Source: Vibrio sp. qd031
Lineage (GTDB): Bacteria; Pseudomonadota; Gammaproteobacteria; Enterobacterales; Vibrionaceae
Assembly: GCF_002100145.1 (NCBI RefSeq)
Contig: NZ_JXQD01000023.1
Location: forward strand, 1-64,000
Length of the DNA: 64,000 nt
Direction: 5' to 3'
The notes below the pieces were generated by a model that saw only the letters and a program-made list of their open reading frames with translations, was not told the DNA's origin and did no database searches. This document shows positions 9,518-19,400 of the stretch, piece after piece (position 1 is the stretch's first letter; each line of letters begins with the position of its first letter). The position numbers and the translations under genes were made by a program.

Positions 9518-9770
9518 GAGTTAGATGAAAAATGATTGTTTGGCCGTTAAATCATTGCTTTAAATATAAAATCCAAACTAGCAAACGATTGCGCGAGCTT
9601 TTTAATTTTCTTTTGGTTAGAATACGCGCCATAAACGGGTGCGATTTTTGAACAGTAAGGCTATTTGCCAAAGATTAAAGCAAACTCAAGTTTAGCTAAT
9701 AACTTGATTCAATTTGATTTTTGGCAACTATCTTTATCTCTAACTCGATGACTTTGAGGAACATGGCAGC
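9518..9770 (+). promoter_or_regulatory. purH upstream region with candidate PurR box and promoter
   Basis: Within this gene-free stretch, TAGCAAACGATTGCGC at 9579-9594 matches 12 of 16 bases of the PurR operator (ACGCAAACGTTTGCGT). A -10 TAGAAT lies at 9618-9623 with the box just upstream of and touching the -35 position, a layout suited to repression of purHD by PurR with purine corepressor. The remaining 140 bp up to the ATG are an untranslated leader with no other structure that I recognise. Confidence 0.6.
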
Positions 9771-11363
9771 ATGACTATCGCTCGTCCTATCCGTCGCGCA
9801 CTAATTAGCGTGTCAGACAAAACTGGTATTGTAGAATTCGCTCAAGCTTTGGCTGAGCGTGGTGTAGACATCCTATCCACTGGTGGCACTGCTCGCCTAT
9901 TGGCAGAAAAAGGACTTTCAGTCACAGAAGTGTCTGACTACACAGGTTTCCCAGAAATGATGGATGGCCGTGTAAAAACACTGCACCCAAAAGTGCACGG
10001 TGGTGTGCTAGGTCGTCGTGGCCAAGACGATGACGTGATGGAAACTCACGGCATTAACCCAATCGATATGGTAGTGGTAAACCTTTACCCATTCGCTGAG
10101 ACGGTGGCTAAAGAAGGCTGCACGCTGGCTGACGCAGTAGAAAACATCGATATCGGTGGACCTACCATGGTGCGCTCTGCCGCCAAAAACCACAAAGATG
10201 TGACTATTGTGGTTAACGCACAGGATTACGGCCGCGTAATCACCGAAATGGACGCAAACGACAAGTCTCTGACTCTCGATACTCGTTTTGACCTAGCTAT
10301 TGCGGCATTTGAACACACCGCAGCGTACGACGGAATGATTGCTAACTACTTTGGCACTATGGTTCCATCTTACGGTGACAACAAAGAAGGTGATGCAGAG
10401 TCTAAGTTCCCTCGCACCTTTAACCAGCAGTTCGAGAAGAAGCAAGATATGCGCTACGGTGAGAACAGCCACCAAGCAGCGGCATTCTATGTGGAAGCGA
10501 ATCCAGAAGAAGCGTCAGTGTCTACTGCGACTCAAATTCAAGGTAAAGCACTTTCGTACAACAACATTGCTGACACAGACGCTGCATTGGAATGTGTTAA
10601 AGAGTTCGATGAGCCAGCTTGTGTGATTGTAAAACACGCTAACCCTTGTGGTGTTGCTCTGGGTGAAGACATCCTCGAAGCATACAACCGTGCATATCAA
10701 ACGGATCCAACATCAGCGTTTGGCGGCATCATCGCGTTCAACCGCGAGCTTGATGCAGCAACGGCGACTGCCATCACAGAGCGTCAATTTGTGGAAGTGA
10801 TTATCGCACCGTCTGTTTCAGCCGAAGCGGTTGACATTGTTGCAGCGAAGAAGAACCTACGTCTGCTTGAGTGTGGGCAGTGGAGCAGCAAAACAACCGG
10901 TTTTGATGTTAAGCGAGTCAATGGCGGCTTACTGGTACAAGATCGTGACCAAGGCATGGTCGATGCGTCAGACCTTAAAGTGGTATCTAAGCGCCAGCCA
11001 ACCGACGAAGAATTAAAAGACGCACTGTTTTGCTGGAAAGTGGCGAAGTACGTGAAGTCTAACGCTATCGTATACTCAAAGGGCGACATGACCATTGGTG
11101 TAGGCGCAGGACAAATGAGCCGCGTATACTCTGCAAAAATTGCTGGCATTAAAGCCGCTGACGAAGGTTTGCAAGTTGAAGGTTGTGTAATGGCATCCGA
11201 CGCATTCTTCCCATTCCGTGATGGTATTGACGCTGCAGCAGAAGCTGGGATCAAGTGTGTGATCCAACCGGGCGGCTCAATGCGCGATGACGAAGTTATC
11301 GCCGCTGCAGATGAACATGGCATGGCAATGATCTTCACGGGTATGCGCCACTTCCGTCACTAA
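9771..11363 (+). CDS. purH: Bifunctional AICAR transformylase / IMP cyclohydrolase
   Basis: Carries out the last two steps of IMP synthesis. The 530 aa have an N-terminal MGS-like IMP cyclohydrolase domain ([42 protein letters not shown]) and a C-terminal AICAR formyltransferase domain from about residue 200, with the catalytic KHANPCG motif and [14 protein letters not shown]. Length equals the E. coli protein. It is followed by purD at 100 bp with a weak hairpin between. Several long frames on the opposite strand are shadows. Confidence 0.98.
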   Translation: MTIARPIRRALISVSDKTGIVEFAQALAERGVDILSTGGTARLLAEKGLSVTEVSDYTGFPEMMDGRVKTLHPKVHGGVLGRRGQDDDVMETHGINPIDMVVVNLYPFAETVAKEGCTLADAVENIDIGGPTMVRSAAKNHKDVTIVVNAQDYGRVITEMDANDKSLTLDTRFDLAIAAFEHTAAYDGMIANYFGTMVPSYGDNKEGDAESKFPRTFNQQFEKKQDMRYGENSHQAAAFYVEANPEEASVSTATQIQGKALSYNNIADTDAALECVKEFDEPACVIVKHANPCGVALGEDILEAYNRAYQTDPTSAFGGIIAFNRELDAATATAITERQFVEVIIAPSVSAEAVDIVAAKKNLRLLECGQWSSKTTGFDVKRVNGGLLVQDRDQGMVDASDLKVVSKRQPTDEELKDALFCWKVAKYVKSNAIVYSKGDMTIGVGAGQMSRVYSAKIAGIKAADEGLQVEGCVMASDAFFPFRDGIDAAAEAGIKCVIQPGGSMRDDEVIAAADEHGMAMIFTGMRHFRH

Positions 11364-11412
11364 TCGATGCAGCATGAATCGAACTAGACGTTAAACCAAC
11401 AAATAGAATATC

Positions 11413-11437
11413 AAGCCTCTCATTTATGAGGGGCTTT
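11413..11437 (+). terminator. Intercistronic hairpin between purH and purD
   Basis: AGCCTCTCAT-TT-ATGAGGGGCT followed by only four T. Probably a partial terminator or mRNA-stabilising hairpin inside the purHD operon rather than a full stop. Confidence 0.5.
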
Positions 11438-11464
11438 TGAGAATTTAAAACTTGAGGATTAAAC

Positions 11465-12754
11465 ATGAACGTATTAATCATCGGTGCAGGTGGTCGCGAA
11501 CACGCACTTGGCTGGAAAGCAGCACAAAACACCAATGTCGATACCGTGTACATCGCACCAGGTAACGCAGGTACAGCACTTGAACCTAAACTTGAAAACG
11601 TTGATATCGGCGTTGAAGATATTGACGCGTTGGTTGCATTTGCAAAAGAAAAAGCCATTGAGCTGACCATTGTAGGTCCTGAAGCACCGTTGGTGATTGG
11701 TGTTGTCGATGCGTTTCGCAGCGCTGGCCTACCTATCTTTGGGCCAACAGAAGCGGCAGCCCAGTTAGAAGGCTCTAAGGCGTTTACCAAAGACTTTTTG
11801 GCGCGTCATGCTATTCCAACTGGCGCGTACGCAAACTTTACTGAGATCGAGCCTGCGCTCGCTTATGTACGCGAATGTGGTGCTCCTATTGTGGTGAAAG
11901 CCGATGGTCTAGCCGCAGGTAAAGGCGTGATTGTGGCGATGACGCTACAAGAAGCCGAAGATGCAATCAAAGATATGCTTGCAGGCAACGCGTTTGGCGA
12001 AGCTGGCAGCCGCGTGGTTATCGAAGAGTTTCTCGATGGTGAAGAAGCCAGCTTTATCGTGATGGTCGATGGCGAAAACGTACTGCCAATGGCGACTAGC
12101 CAAGACCACAAACGTGTCGGCGACAAAGACACCGGTCCAAACACAGGTGGTATGGGCGCATACTCTCCTGCACCGGTTGTGACACAAGAGATTCATAACC
12201 GCATCATGGATGAGGTGATCTACCCAACCGTACGTGGTATGGCTGCTGAAGGTAATCCATATACTGGCTTCTTGTACGCTGGCTTAATGATTGATAGTGA
12301 CGGTACGCCAAAGGTCATCGAGTACAACTGTCGCTTTGGCGACCCAGAAACGCAACCAATTATGATGCGTATGGAATCTGATTTAGTTGAACTGTGCCTT
12401 GCTGCTATCGATAAAAAATTGGATACCGCAGAATCAAAATGGGATCCTCGCGCATCTATCGGTATTGTGTTGGCTGCCGGTGGCTACCCTGCGTCCTACA
12501 ATAAAGGCGATGTCATTTCTGGCTTGCCAACGTCAGAAGTCGAAGGTGAAAAAGTCTTCCACGCTGGAACCGCCGACAAAGACGGTAACGTAACCACCAA
12601 CGGTGGGCGCGTGTTGTGTGCCACTGCGTTGGGTAACACCGTATCGGAAGCTCAAGCTCGCGCCTACGAGTTAACTAAGAAGATCAGTTGGGATGGCATG
12701 TTCCACCGCAACGACATTGGCTACCGAGCTATTGCTAGAGAACAAGGCGAATAA
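11465..12754 (+). CDS. purD: Phosphoribosylamine-glycine ligase (GAR synthetase)
   Basis: ATP-dependent joining of glycine to phosphoribosylamine, step 2 of purine synthesis. The 429-aa ATP-grasp protein begins with the family signature [17 protein letters not shown] and has the [14 protein letters not shown] nucleotide-binding strand, [22 protein letters not shown] and [12 protein letters not shown] metal/ATP site. It directly follows purH, as in most gamma-proteobacteria, and ends in the strong terminator at 12773-12796. Confidence 0.98.
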   Translation: MNVLIIGAGGREHALGWKAAQNTNVDTVYIAPGNAGTALEPKLENVDIGVEDIDALVAFAKEKAIELTIVGPEAPLVIGVVDAFRSAGLPIFGPTEAAAQLEGSKAFTKDFLARHAIPTGAYANFTEIEPALAYVRECGAPIVVKADGLAAGKGVIVAMTLQEAEDAIKDMLAGNAFGEAGSRVVIEEFLDGEEASFIVMVDGENVLPMATSQDHKRVGDKDTGPNTGGMGAYSPAPVVTQEIHNRIMDEVIYPTVRGMAAEGNPYTGFLYAGLMIDSDGTPKVIEYNCRFGDPETQPIMMRMESDLVELCLAAIDKKLDTAESKWDPRASIGIVLAAGGYPASYNKGDVISGLPTSEVEGEKVFHAGTADKDGNVTTNGGRVLCATALGNTVSEAQARAYELTKKISWDGMFHRNDIGYRAIAREQGE

Positions 12755-12772
12755 ATCGAAGCTAAAAAGACA

Positions 12773-12796
12773 AAAGGGCCTTCAAAGGCCCTTTTT
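12773..12796. terminator. Bidirectional Rho-independent terminator purD / yjaH
   Basis: AAGGGCC-TTCAAA-GGCCCTT stem flanked by an A-run on the left and a T-run on the right. It can end purHD from the left and the convergent lipoprotein gene from the right. Confidence 0.88.
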
Positions 12797-12813
12797 TAAT
12801 GTTTGTTGATTGG

Positions 12814-13509
12814 CTAATCAGCCAATTGAGGGCGAGCGATACATTTGTAACTCTGGTTTTGGATTAACAACAGATCGTCGACTTCGACCGTTTTTAGTTT
12901 AAGTTTTCCAACAAACGCCATGTAGCTGTCAAACTCAGCGAGTCTACTGATCACGAAAGAAGGCAAAGTCTGATTGAATGACAAACGCTCAAAGGTGTTG
13001 CCGTTGCAGGTGACAAACTTTCTGCCATCCCAATAACCTTGAATGAGTTCATACTGATTACCAGCCTGCTTGGTAGTGAACTCAACCAAGGACTGGGCTT
13101 CGGATTTATATTGCTCAATCTGTGGCTGCGTCAACGGGATCACTTTACGGCCAACCTGATATTTTTGATAGACCGCTTCTCCAGCATCGCTAAAGCGAAC
13201 TTCAACAGTGTATTTAGCTAATCGGTTATTGGCATCGAGCTTTTCACCTTCACGCAGCACGGTGTGAAGTTTTTGGCCATTCCAAATGTATTCTGATTGA
13301 TACCAACCATAATCGCCGGAAGTGACATAGTCAGAGGCTGAAACGGGGGTACTTAGGCGATCGGTGTACCAGTATAAACTGGTCGCGTCACCTTGGATTT
13401 GACCACCTGAATATTCAGTGATCTGAGATTGATTTTGAAGAGAATTAGAAGTTGATGTACAGGCGGCTAAGCTAAATAAAGCTACGACACCAAACAGAAG
13501 TCTTTTCAT
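12814..13509 (-). CDS. yjaH: DUF1481 lipoprotein, YjaH family
   Basis: A 231-aa predicted lipoprotein: signal peptide ending in the lipobox FSLAAC with the acylated cysteine at about residue 17, followed by a Ser/Asn/Gln-rich tether. The rest resembles E. coli YjaH (DUF1481), whose role is unknown. It follows hupA on the same strand as in E. coli. The hupA terminator hairpin occupies the bases just before its ATG and no Shine-Dalgarno sequence is visible, so expression probably depends on read-through or a weak start. Confidence 0.82.
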   Translation of the reverse strand: MKRLLFGVVALFSLAACTSTSNSLQNQSQITEYSGGQIQGDATSLYWYTDRLSTPVSASDYVTSGDYGWYQSEYIWNGQKLHTVLREGEKLDANNRLAKYTVEVRFSDAGEAVYQKYQVGRKVIPLTQPQIEQYKSEAQSLVEFTTKQAGNQYELIQGYWDGRKFVTCNGNTFERLSFNQTLPSFVISRLAEFDSYMAFVGKLKLKTVEVDDLLLIQNQSYKCIARPQLAD

Positions 13510-13513
13510 AAAA

Positions 13514-13543
13514 ATACGCCGAGTAGAAATCCACTCGGCGTAT
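13514..13543 (-). terminator. hupA Rho-independent terminator
   Basis: Perfect 11-bp stem ATACGCCGAGT / ACTCGGCGTAT with an 8-base loop, followed on the minus strand by a short T-run. It sits between the hupA stop and the yjaH start, only about 5 bp before the latter. Confidence 0.88.
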
Positions 13544-13549
13544 CTTACA

Positions 13550-13822
13550 TTAATTTACAGCGTCTTTCAGCGCTTTACCTGCAGTAAACGCTGGAACGTT
13601 AGCTGCGGCAATTTGAATCTCTGCACCAGTTTTTGGGTTACGACCAGTGCGTGCTGCACGATGGTTTACCTTGAAAGTACCGAAACCGATAAGTTGAACT
13701 TGGTCGCCATCTTTAAGTGCGTCAGTTACACCGTCCAAAGTCGCTTCTAGTGCAGCTTTTGCTTGAGCCTTAGATAGATCTGCTTTTTCTGCAATAGCAT
13801 CGATGAGTTGGGTTTTGTTCAT
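13550..13822 (-). CDS. hupA: DNA-binding protein HU-alpha
   Basis: A 90-aa nucleoid protein that bends and wraps DNA as a dimer. The sequence is a full HU: N-terminal helical [22 protein letters not shown], the [21 protein letters not shown] arm that inserts into the minor groove with its conserved proline, and the C-terminal GKALKDAVN. The start has an AAGGGAA ribosome site. The neighbours yjaH and, further on, yjaG are as in E. coli, which supports the alpha rather than the beta subunit. Confidence 0.96.
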   Translation of the reverse strand: MNKTQLIDAIAEKADLSKAQAKAALEATLDGVTDALKDGDQVQLIGFGTFKVNHRAARTGRNPKTGAEIQIAAANVPAFTAGKALKDAVN

Positions 13823-14085
13823 CTGTATTCCCTTCTTGATTTTTTAAAGTTGTTAGTGAACTCGAAAGTCACTCTAATGCATAAACCCCCCGTCTGGCAA
13901 AGGGTTGGGAGTGTTGTTGCGCGCAAAAAAACCAGTTTTAACGCTAGAATGAGTCCCGCTTCACAATTTGGACGACTTAATTAACGCTTTAATCACACCA
14001 TCGTGACACTGATAACTAGGAAAACCCCGTACTGCCTGCCATACTAGGGCTTCCATCGCACTGCGAGTATCTTAAAAAAGGCGCT

Positions 14086-15141
14086 ATGTTACTGTTAATT
14101 ATTTATGTCAGTGTTGCTATTGGCATATCGTTTATCTGTTCTGTTTTAGAAGCTGTATTGCTTAGTATTTCACCAAGTTATATCGCTCAGCTTAAACAGC
14201 AAAACCACCCAAGTGCTGCAAAACTTGAAAGCCTAAAGAAAGACGTCGACCGACCTTTAGCATCCATACTCACACTCAATACCATTGCACATACCATTGG
14301 TGCTGCGAGTGCAGGTGCACAAGCTGCTGTTGTATTTGGCAGTAAATGGTTGGGTGTATTTTCGGCGGTATTAACGTTAGCCATTTTGCTGTTTTCGGAA
14401 ATCATTCCAAAAACCATTGGTGCCACCTATTGGCGACGTCTCGCTCCAATGACCGCGACATTGCTCGAATGGATGGTATGGGCACTGCGTCCATTTGTTT
14501 GGTTCTCAGAGCAAATTACAAAACGCCTATCCAGCGCCAGCGTTGAGCCTAAGCTTCGTGATGAAATTTCTGCCATGGCGTTAATGGCCAATGAGTCTGA
14601 TGAATTTGCAGAGGGAGAAAGCCGAATATTAAACAACTTACTCTCATTGCCCGATGTCCCTGTTACCAAAGTCATGACGCCACGTCCGGTTCTTTTTCGA
14701 GTGAATGCAGAGCTAACCATTAATGAGTTTCTTGAGCAGCACACCGACAGTCCGTTTTCTAGACCATTGGTATACAGTGACCAAAAAGACAACATTTTAG
14801 GTTTTGTGCACCGTTTAGAGTTGTTTAAATTGCAGCAAGCCGGTCAAGGCAACCGTCAATTAGGCGCGGTAATGCGCCCTGTGCACGTATTTTTAAATAA
14901 CGTAAACTTGCCTAAAGCCTTCGGTACCATGATCGCCGAGCGGCTGCAACTGGCCTTAGTCGTCGATGAGTATGGTACTGTACAAGGCTTGGTGACGCTG
15001 GAAGATATCTTTGAAAACTTGCTCGGAGAGCAAATCATTGATGAAGCAGATCGTAACACGGACATGCAACAGCTTGCTTACGAACGCTGGGAAAAGTGGA
15101 AGAAAAATAAAAACGTCCGAGAGAACAACGATACAGACTAG
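14086..15141 (+). CDS. CNNM-domain / CBS-pair membrane protein (hemolysin-C/CorC-like)
   Basis: A 351-aa inner-membrane protein. The N-terminal CNNM (DUF21) region has about four hydrophobic segments (MLLLIIYVSVAIGISFICSV; LTLAILLFSEIIPKTIGATY). A cytoplasmic CBS pair follows from about residue 200, containing VTKVMTPRPVLFRV and LALVVDEYGTVQGLVTLEDIFE. The C-terminal CorC_HlyC domain is absent; a short charged tail ends the protein. Relatives are linked to divalent-cation (Mg/Co) transport, but the substrate here is inferred only. It is inserted between hupA and yjaG, on the strand opposite to both. Confidence 0.82.
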   Translation: MLLLIIYVSVAIGISFICSVLEAVLLSISPSYIAQLKQQNHPSAAKLESLKKDVDRPLASILTLNTIAHTIGAASAGAQAAVVFGSKWLGVFSAVLTLAILLFSEIIPKTIGATYWRRLAPMTATLLEWMVWALRPFVWFSEQITKRLSSASVEPKLRDEISAMALMANESDEFAEGESRILNNLLSLPDVPVTKVMTPRPVLFRVNAELTINEFLEQHTDSPFSRPLVYSDQKDNILGFVHRLELFKLQQAGQGNRQLGAVMRPVHVFLNNVNLPKAFGTMIAERLQLALVVDEYGTVQGLVTLEDIFENLLGEQIIDEADRNTDMQQLAYERWEKWKKNKNVRENNDTD

Positions 15142-15166
15142 TTATTTGTTCATCTCATCAACGTAA

Positions 15167-15190
15167 AAAGGGAGGCGCTAGCCTCCCTTT
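15167..15190. terminator. Bidirectional terminator CNNM gene / yjaG
   Basis: AAAGGGAGGC-GCTA-GCCTCCCTTT, a perfect 10-bp stem with A and T flanks, between two convergent genes. Confidence 0.88.
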
Positions 15191-15204
15191 ATGTTGTCAT
15201 GCTT

Positions 15205-15792
15205 TTAAAGGCTTACGCCGATATTACTGACACCGTCATCACGCAGCTCAGTACGTAAATCCTTAATCAGTTGAACGTCACGCTCTTCAGATTCTTTGAT
15301 AGGACGGTAAATCGCCCACTGAACGTCCCACTCTTCGCACACCGCTTGATTATCTTTTTGATTATCATTGGTGATCTCTTCACTGCCTTGCGCCACTTCC
15401 AATTGAGCGACCGTCGATATTGAATGCTGACTCAACTCAATCGTCGCTTCAAATAACGTGTCTTTGTCTAAAAGCGCGTGCAAAAGCGTCGACAAACCAA
15501 CACATGCATCCACCGCAGGATAGACACCATAGAACTCATATTCCGACGTATTTGGGAAAAGCTCTTCAAGCTTTTCTAGCTCATTTTCAAAGTTTACTTT
15601 GGCACTTTTTACCGTTAGCGATTCCCAAATCCGGTCGAGGATTGCTCTAAAGGCTTGTGGGTCAGCAAACTCAGTTTGCTCACAAAACATTGCGTAATTT
15701 GGGTACATGCGCTCACACAAGCAGGTCATGAACGTCACGTGTTGCCAAGGTGCGAATTTTTCTAATCGGATCTGCAAAGGGTTTTGTAACAT
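15205..15792 (-). CDS. yjaG: YjaG family protein (DUF416)
   Basis: A 195-aa soluble acidic protein matching the DUF416/YjaG family (LEKFAPWQHVTFMTCLCERMYPNYAMF; EYEFYGVYPAVDACVGLSTLL). It is conserved next to hupA in gamma-proteobacteria and its function is unknown. Here the CNNM gene separates it from hupA. Confidence 0.88.
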   Translation of the reverse strand: MLQNPLQIRLEKFAPWQHVTFMTCLCERMYPNYAMFCEQTEFADPQAFRAILDRIWESLTVKSAKVNFENELEKLEELFPNTSEYEFYGVYPAVDACVGLSTLLHALLDKDTLFEATIELSQHSISTVAQLEVAQGSEEITNDNQKDNQAVCEEWDVQWAIYRPIKESEERDVQLIKDLRTELRDDGVSNIGVSL

Positions 15793-15874
15793 AGTCGCTT
15801 AATGGTTTATCAAAAGTCTCCGAGAGTGTACTGTATTTAGTCGCTTTCATAAACTGGATAAAGGAGTTATCTGC

Positions 15875-16801
15875 ATGGCAGAGGTAACACATAAAGTTAA
15901 AATCGTCACAAAGCATGAGGCTGAGTTCACACAGCTCCTTAGCGAAATGCGCCTGCCCGGACTAGAGATAACCCAAAGCATTTCAGAAGCCACGATATTG
16001 CTGGCCTCACCTTCAACGCTTTCTAAAGAGTTGCACCTTTACCCAAATGTGCAGTGGGTTCAGTCGGTGGCTGCGGGCGTAAACCAATTAATGGACGATA
16101 CGCTGCCCAAGCACTACCAACTTACTAACATTAAAGATATCTTTGGCCCACAAATCGCAGAATACGTATTGGGCTATTGCATTGCTCGTTTTCGACATTT
16201 CGATGGATACAAAGATCAACAAATTCAAAAAGTGTGGAAACCTTTGGAGTATCAGACGCTGTTAGACAAAAAGATGGTGATATTGGGCACTGGCAGTATT
16301 GGCAATCACCTGGCTAAAGCCGCTAGCGTATTCGGGTTTACCACCATCGGCGTCAACACCAAGGGCATCCCTCCCAAGAACAGTGAGTTTGATTGTGTCT
16401 ATCACGTCGACGAATTGGCGCGAATTCTTGCTAACGCCGACGTTGTTGTGTCGACGCTTCCTAGCACCAACGCCACCCATCAACTGCTTAACGCCAATTT
16501 TTTCGAAGCGTGCGAACAGATACTATTGTTCAATGTGGGGCGTGGAGAGGTTATTGATACATCCTCTCTACTCAGCGCACTGAGCGACGGGAAGGTGGCG
16601 CATGCTTACTTAGATGTGTTTATAAATGAGCCCATTTCGCAAGAGTGCCCTTATTGGCATCACCCCGATGTCACAGTGACCCCACATGTCGCTGCGTACA
16701 GCTTTCCTAAGCAAGTGCTGGAAACGTTTGAGAAGAATTACCTTAAATGGATCAATGATGAACCACTGGCCAATGTGATCGACTTTCAGAAAGGGTATTA
16801 G
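15875..16801 (+). CDS. D-2-hydroxyacid dehydrogenase, GhrA-like
   Basis: A 308-aa NAD(P)-dependent dehydrogenase of the D-isomer 2-hydroxyacid family. The Rossmann motif GTGSIG is at about 138-143. The catalytic Arg is in LFNVGRGEVIDTS, the Glu in DVFINEPI and the His in TPHVAAYS. Length and the split catalytic domain resemble GhrA (glyoxylate/hydroxypyruvate reductase A) and related enzymes of unknown substrate. The start has a GGAG ribosome site. It is a single-gene unit diverging from yjaG. Confidence 0.83.
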   Translation: MAEVTHKVKIVTKHEAEFTQLLSEMRLPGLEITQSISEATILLASPSTLSKELHLYPNVQWVQSVAAGVNQLMDDTLPKHYQLTNIKDIFGPQIAEYVLGYCIARFRHFDGYKDQQIQKVWKPLEYQTLLDKKMVILGTGSIGNHLAKAASVFGFTTIGVNTKGIPPKNSEFDCVYHVDELARILANADVVVSTLPSTNATHQLLNANFFEACEQILLFNVGRGEVIDTSSLLSALSDGKVAHAYLDVFINEPISQECPYWHHPDVTVTPHVAAYSFPKQVLETFEKNYLKWINDEPLANVIDFQKGY

Positions 16802-16815
16802 GGGAAATTGTAGAA

Positions 16816-16846
16816 ATGCTGTGATGCTGTGATGCTGTGATGCTGG
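16816..16846 (+). repeat. 8-bp tandem repeat (ATGCTGTG, about 3.9 copies)
   Basis: Three exact copies of ATGCTGTG followed by a partial ATGCTGG, directly after the stop codon of the dehydrogenase gene. Intergenic, so copy-number change would not shift a reading frame. Confidence 0.9.
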
Positions 16847-16876
16847 AAAATAACAGAGCCGCATCGAAACAAAGGC

Positions 16877-16910
16877 AAAGTTAGCGACGCTATACATGCT
16901 CGCTAACTTT
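16877..16910. terminator. Hairpin downstream of pyrE (bidirectional terminator candidate)
   Basis: Perfect 11-bp stem AAAGTTAGCGA / TCGCTAACTTT with a 12-base loop, between the convergent dehydrogenase and pyrE genes. The T-run is short on both sides. Confidence 0.65.
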
Positions 16911-16926
16911 GTAACCTTATCTTAGT

Positions 16927-17571
16927 TTAAGCGATACCAAACTGTTCACGATACGCTCGTACCGCTTCCAAGTGCTCAGTAGCGTCGCCTTTTTCTTCTA
17001 GGTAAGCAATCAAGTCTGTCAGGCTTACAATAGAAATAACCGCGCAGCCAAAATCGCGCTCAACTTCTTGAATAGCTGAAAGCTCACCCTTGCCTTTTTC
17101 TTGACGGTCGATCGCAACCAGCACACCGGCTAATTCCGCGCCCTTCGCTTGGATAAGCTCCATCGATTCACGAATCGCTGTTCCTGCAGTGATCACGTCA
17201 TCCACCAACATAATACGGCCAACGAGATCACTGCCCACTAAGTTGCCACCTTCACCATGGTTTTTCGCTTCTTTTCGGTTGAAGCAATAAGGTGCATCAA
17301 TGTCGTGATGATCTGCGAGTGCTACCGCCGTAGTAGTAGCAATAGGGATACCCTTGTATGCAGGACCAAACAGCACATCAAATTCGATATTCGAATCCGC
17401 AAGCGCCGCAGCATAAAAACGACCTAAGCGCGCCAAATCGCTTCCAGTATTAAACAGACCAGCATTAAAGAAGTACGGACTTGTGCGTCCAGACTTTAAC
17501 GTAAACTCACCAAATTTTAGTACCTGCTTTTCTAGAGCAAATTCAATAAAGTCGCGCTGATAGGCTTTCAT
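16927..17571 (-). CDS. pyrE: Orotate phosphoribosyltransferase
   Basis: Makes OMP from orotate and PRPP in pyrimidine synthesis. The 214 aa match the E. coli length. The PRPP loop [17 protein letters not shown] and the [11 protein letters not shown] and [15 protein letters not shown] motifs are all present. It lies downstream of rph on the same strand with a terminator-type attenuator between, the classical gamma-proteobacterial rph-pyrE arrangement. Confidence 0.97.
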   Translation of the reverse strand: MKAYQRDFIEFALEKQVLKFGEFTLKSGRTSPYFFNAGLFNTGSDLARLGRFYAAALADSNIEFDVLFGPAYKGIPIATTTAVALADHHDIDAPYCFNRKEAKNHGEGGNLVGSDLVGRIMLVDDVITAGTAIRESMELIQAKGAELAGVLVAIDRQEKGKGELSAIQEVERDFGCAVISIVSLTDLIAYLEEKGDATEHLEAVRAYREQFGIA

Positions 17572-17633
17572 GTGTTTTCTCTCTCTATTTTATCTTTTAT
17601 CTATTGGCTGTTTTTGTTGGGTAAACGGCACCC

Positions 17634-17661
17634 AAAAAAATAGCCCCCGAAGGAGCTATTA
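17634..17661 (-). promoter_or_regulatory. pyrE attenuator (intercistronic terminator)
   Basis: Minus strand: ATAGCTCC-TTCG-GGGGCTAT with a UUCG tetraloop followed by seven T, starting immediately after the rph stop. In E. coli the same position holds the UTP-sensing attenuator of pyrE, where ribosomes finishing rph prevent termination when UTP is low. The same mechanism is inferred here. Confidence 0.8.
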
Positions 17662-17662
17662 A

Positions 17663-18379
17663 CTATTGAGACAACGTCTCTTTCTGGATCTCGACGATGT
17701 CGCGGATCCCTTTATTTGCTAACGCTAGAAGCTCAAGAAGCTCCTCGTGACTAAACGGTTCGCCTTCGGCAGTGCCTTGGACTTCGATCATCTTGCCTTC
17801 TTCGGTCATAACAACGTTCATGTCGGTATCAGCCGCAGAGTCTTCAACATATTCAAGATCGCAACGCGCTTCACCTTCAACCATGCCCACAGAAACCGCC
17901 GCTACGTGCCCTTTCATTGGGTTGGCTTTTAATTTACCTGCAGTAACAAGCTTTTCAAATGCGTCAGCCATCGCCACACTCGCACCCGAAATAGATGCGG
18001 TACGTGTACCGCCGTCGGCTTGAATCACATCACAGTCAACGGTAACCATGATTTCACTCATCGCTTCCAGATCAACCACAGCACGTAGACTGCGAGCGAT
18101 CAAGCGCTGGATTTCCATTGTACGTCCGCCCTGCTTACCAGACGCTGCTTCACGGCGCATGCGAGAGTGCGTTGAGCGTGGCAACATACCGTATTCAGCG
18201 GTCACCCACCCTTTGCCTTGGCCTTTGAGCCAGCGCGGTACATTTTCTTCGACAGTGGCATTACACAGTACTTTGGTGTTGCCAAACTCTACCAATACTG
18301 AGCCTTCAGCATAAGCGGTGTAGTCACGAGTCATTTTTACGCTGCGCACTTGGTCAAGCGCTCGATTATCAGGACGCAT
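17663..18379 (-). CDS. rph: Ribonuclease PH
   Basis: Phosphorolytic 3'-5' exoribonuclease that trims tRNA 3' ends. The 238 aa carry the RNase PH signatures [34 protein letters not shown] and [18 protein letters not shown]. The gene is full-length, unlike the frameshifted E. coli K-12 copy. It is the first gene of rph-pyrE and its translation end abuts the attenuator. Confidence 0.97.
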   Translation of the reverse strand: MRPDNRALDQVRSVKMTRDYTAYAEGSVLVEFGNTKVLCNATVEENVPRWLKGQGKGWVTAEYGMLPRSTHSRMRREAASGKQGGRTMEIQRLIARSLRAVVDLEAMSEIMVTVDCDVIQADGGTRTASISGASVAMADAFEKLVTAGKLKANPMKGHVAAVSVGMVEGEARCDLEYVEDSAADTDMNVVMTEEGKMIEVQGTAEGEPFSHEELLELLALANKGIRDIVEIQKETLSQ

Positions 18380-18533
18380 TTGGAGATCCTATCTTAGGGG
18401 TATGGGGTTGGGCGCCGATTATAACGAAACTAGTGACGTTTTGCGACCTTAGGGTTACTTGCGTTTTTATGCTACACTTCGCCGCAGTTTTAACTTATTT
18501 CGTCGCTCAATATTCGATTTTCAAAGGACATTT

Positions 18534-19400
18534 ATGATCTACAGTATGACCGCCTACGCGCGCAAAGAAATTAAAGGCGATTGGGGCACCGCAGTGTGGG
18601 AAATTCGTTCTGTTAACCAACGTTATCTAGAAACGTTTTTCCGTTTACCTGAACAGTTTAGAGGCCTAGAGCCATCACTGCGTGAGCGTTTTCGTAAGCG
18701 CTTGGCTCGCGGTAAAGTAGAGTGTCACTTGCGCTTTGAATCAAAAACAGCGGCAGGAAGCGATTTGATCATCAACGAAACACTTGCAGGGCAAGTCGTT
18801 GATGCTGCGAAAAAAATCATGACCATTACTGGCGAAGAAAGTCGAATCAACCCATTCCAAGTCATGCAGTGGCAAGGCGTGATGGAAACCCCTGAGCAAG
18901 ATATGGATGCCATCAACAAAGACCTACTTGCTGGTTTTAATGATGCTCTGACTGATTTCATCGAGGCGCGCGCCAGTGAAGGTGAAAACATGAAGGCCCT
19001 GATTGTTCAACGCCTAAACGCGATTACTGATGAAGTCGTTAAGGTTCGTGCTCGCATGCCTGAAATCCTACAATGGCAACGTGATCGCCTGCTGGGTAAA
19101 TTTGAAGAAGCCAAAATTGAACTTGATGAATCACGCGTTGAACAAGAGCTGATCGTTCTGGCACAAAAATCGGATGTCGCGGAAGAACTGGATCGCTTAG
19201 ATTCACACGTTAAAGAAGCGAACAGCATTTTGAAAAAAGGTGGCGCATGTGGTCGCCGTTTAGACTTTATGATGCAAGAGTTTAACCGTGAGTCGAATAC
19301 TCTAGCGTCTAAGTCAATCAGTACAGACATTACCGCTTCTGGTGTAGAGCTTAAGGTATTGATTGAACAGATGCGTGAGCAGATCCAGAATATTGAATAG
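18534..19400 (+). CDS. yicC: YicC family endoribonuclease
   Basis: A 288-aa protein of the YicC/YloC family: MIYSMTAYARKE start, WEIRSVNQRYLE, and the C-terminal RRLDFMMQEFNRESNTLASKS with EQMREQIQNIE end. E. coli YicC has been described as an endoribonuclease. The start at 18534 (after AAAGGACA) is chosen over an in-frame ATG at 18459. It is divergent from rph, as in other gamma-proteobacteria. The last 20 bp form the left attachment site of the island, and the reading frame end is intact. Confidence 0.94.
   Translation: MIYSMTAYARKEIKGDWGTAVWEIRSVNQRYLETFFRLPEQFRGLEPSLRERFRKRLARGKVECHLRFESKTAAGSDLIINETLAGQVVDAAKKIMTITGEESRINPFQVMQWQGVMETPEQDMDAINKDLLAGFNDALTDFIEARASEGENMKALIVQRLNAITDEVVKVRARMPEILQWQRDRLLGKFEEAKIELDESRVEQELIVLAQKSDVAEELDRLDSHVKEANSILKKGGACGRRLDFMMQEFNRESNTLASKSISTDITASGVELKVLIEQMREQIQNIE

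Noticed and set aside
10784..11338. Minus-strand frame of 184 codons inside purH
   Set aside because: Antisense shadow of a clear purH; Ser/Thr/Ala-rich low-complexity product without a ribosome site.
11335..11790. Minus-strand frame of 151 codons across the start of purD
   Set aside because: Antisense shadow; it runs over the purH end, the intergenic hairpin and the purD start.
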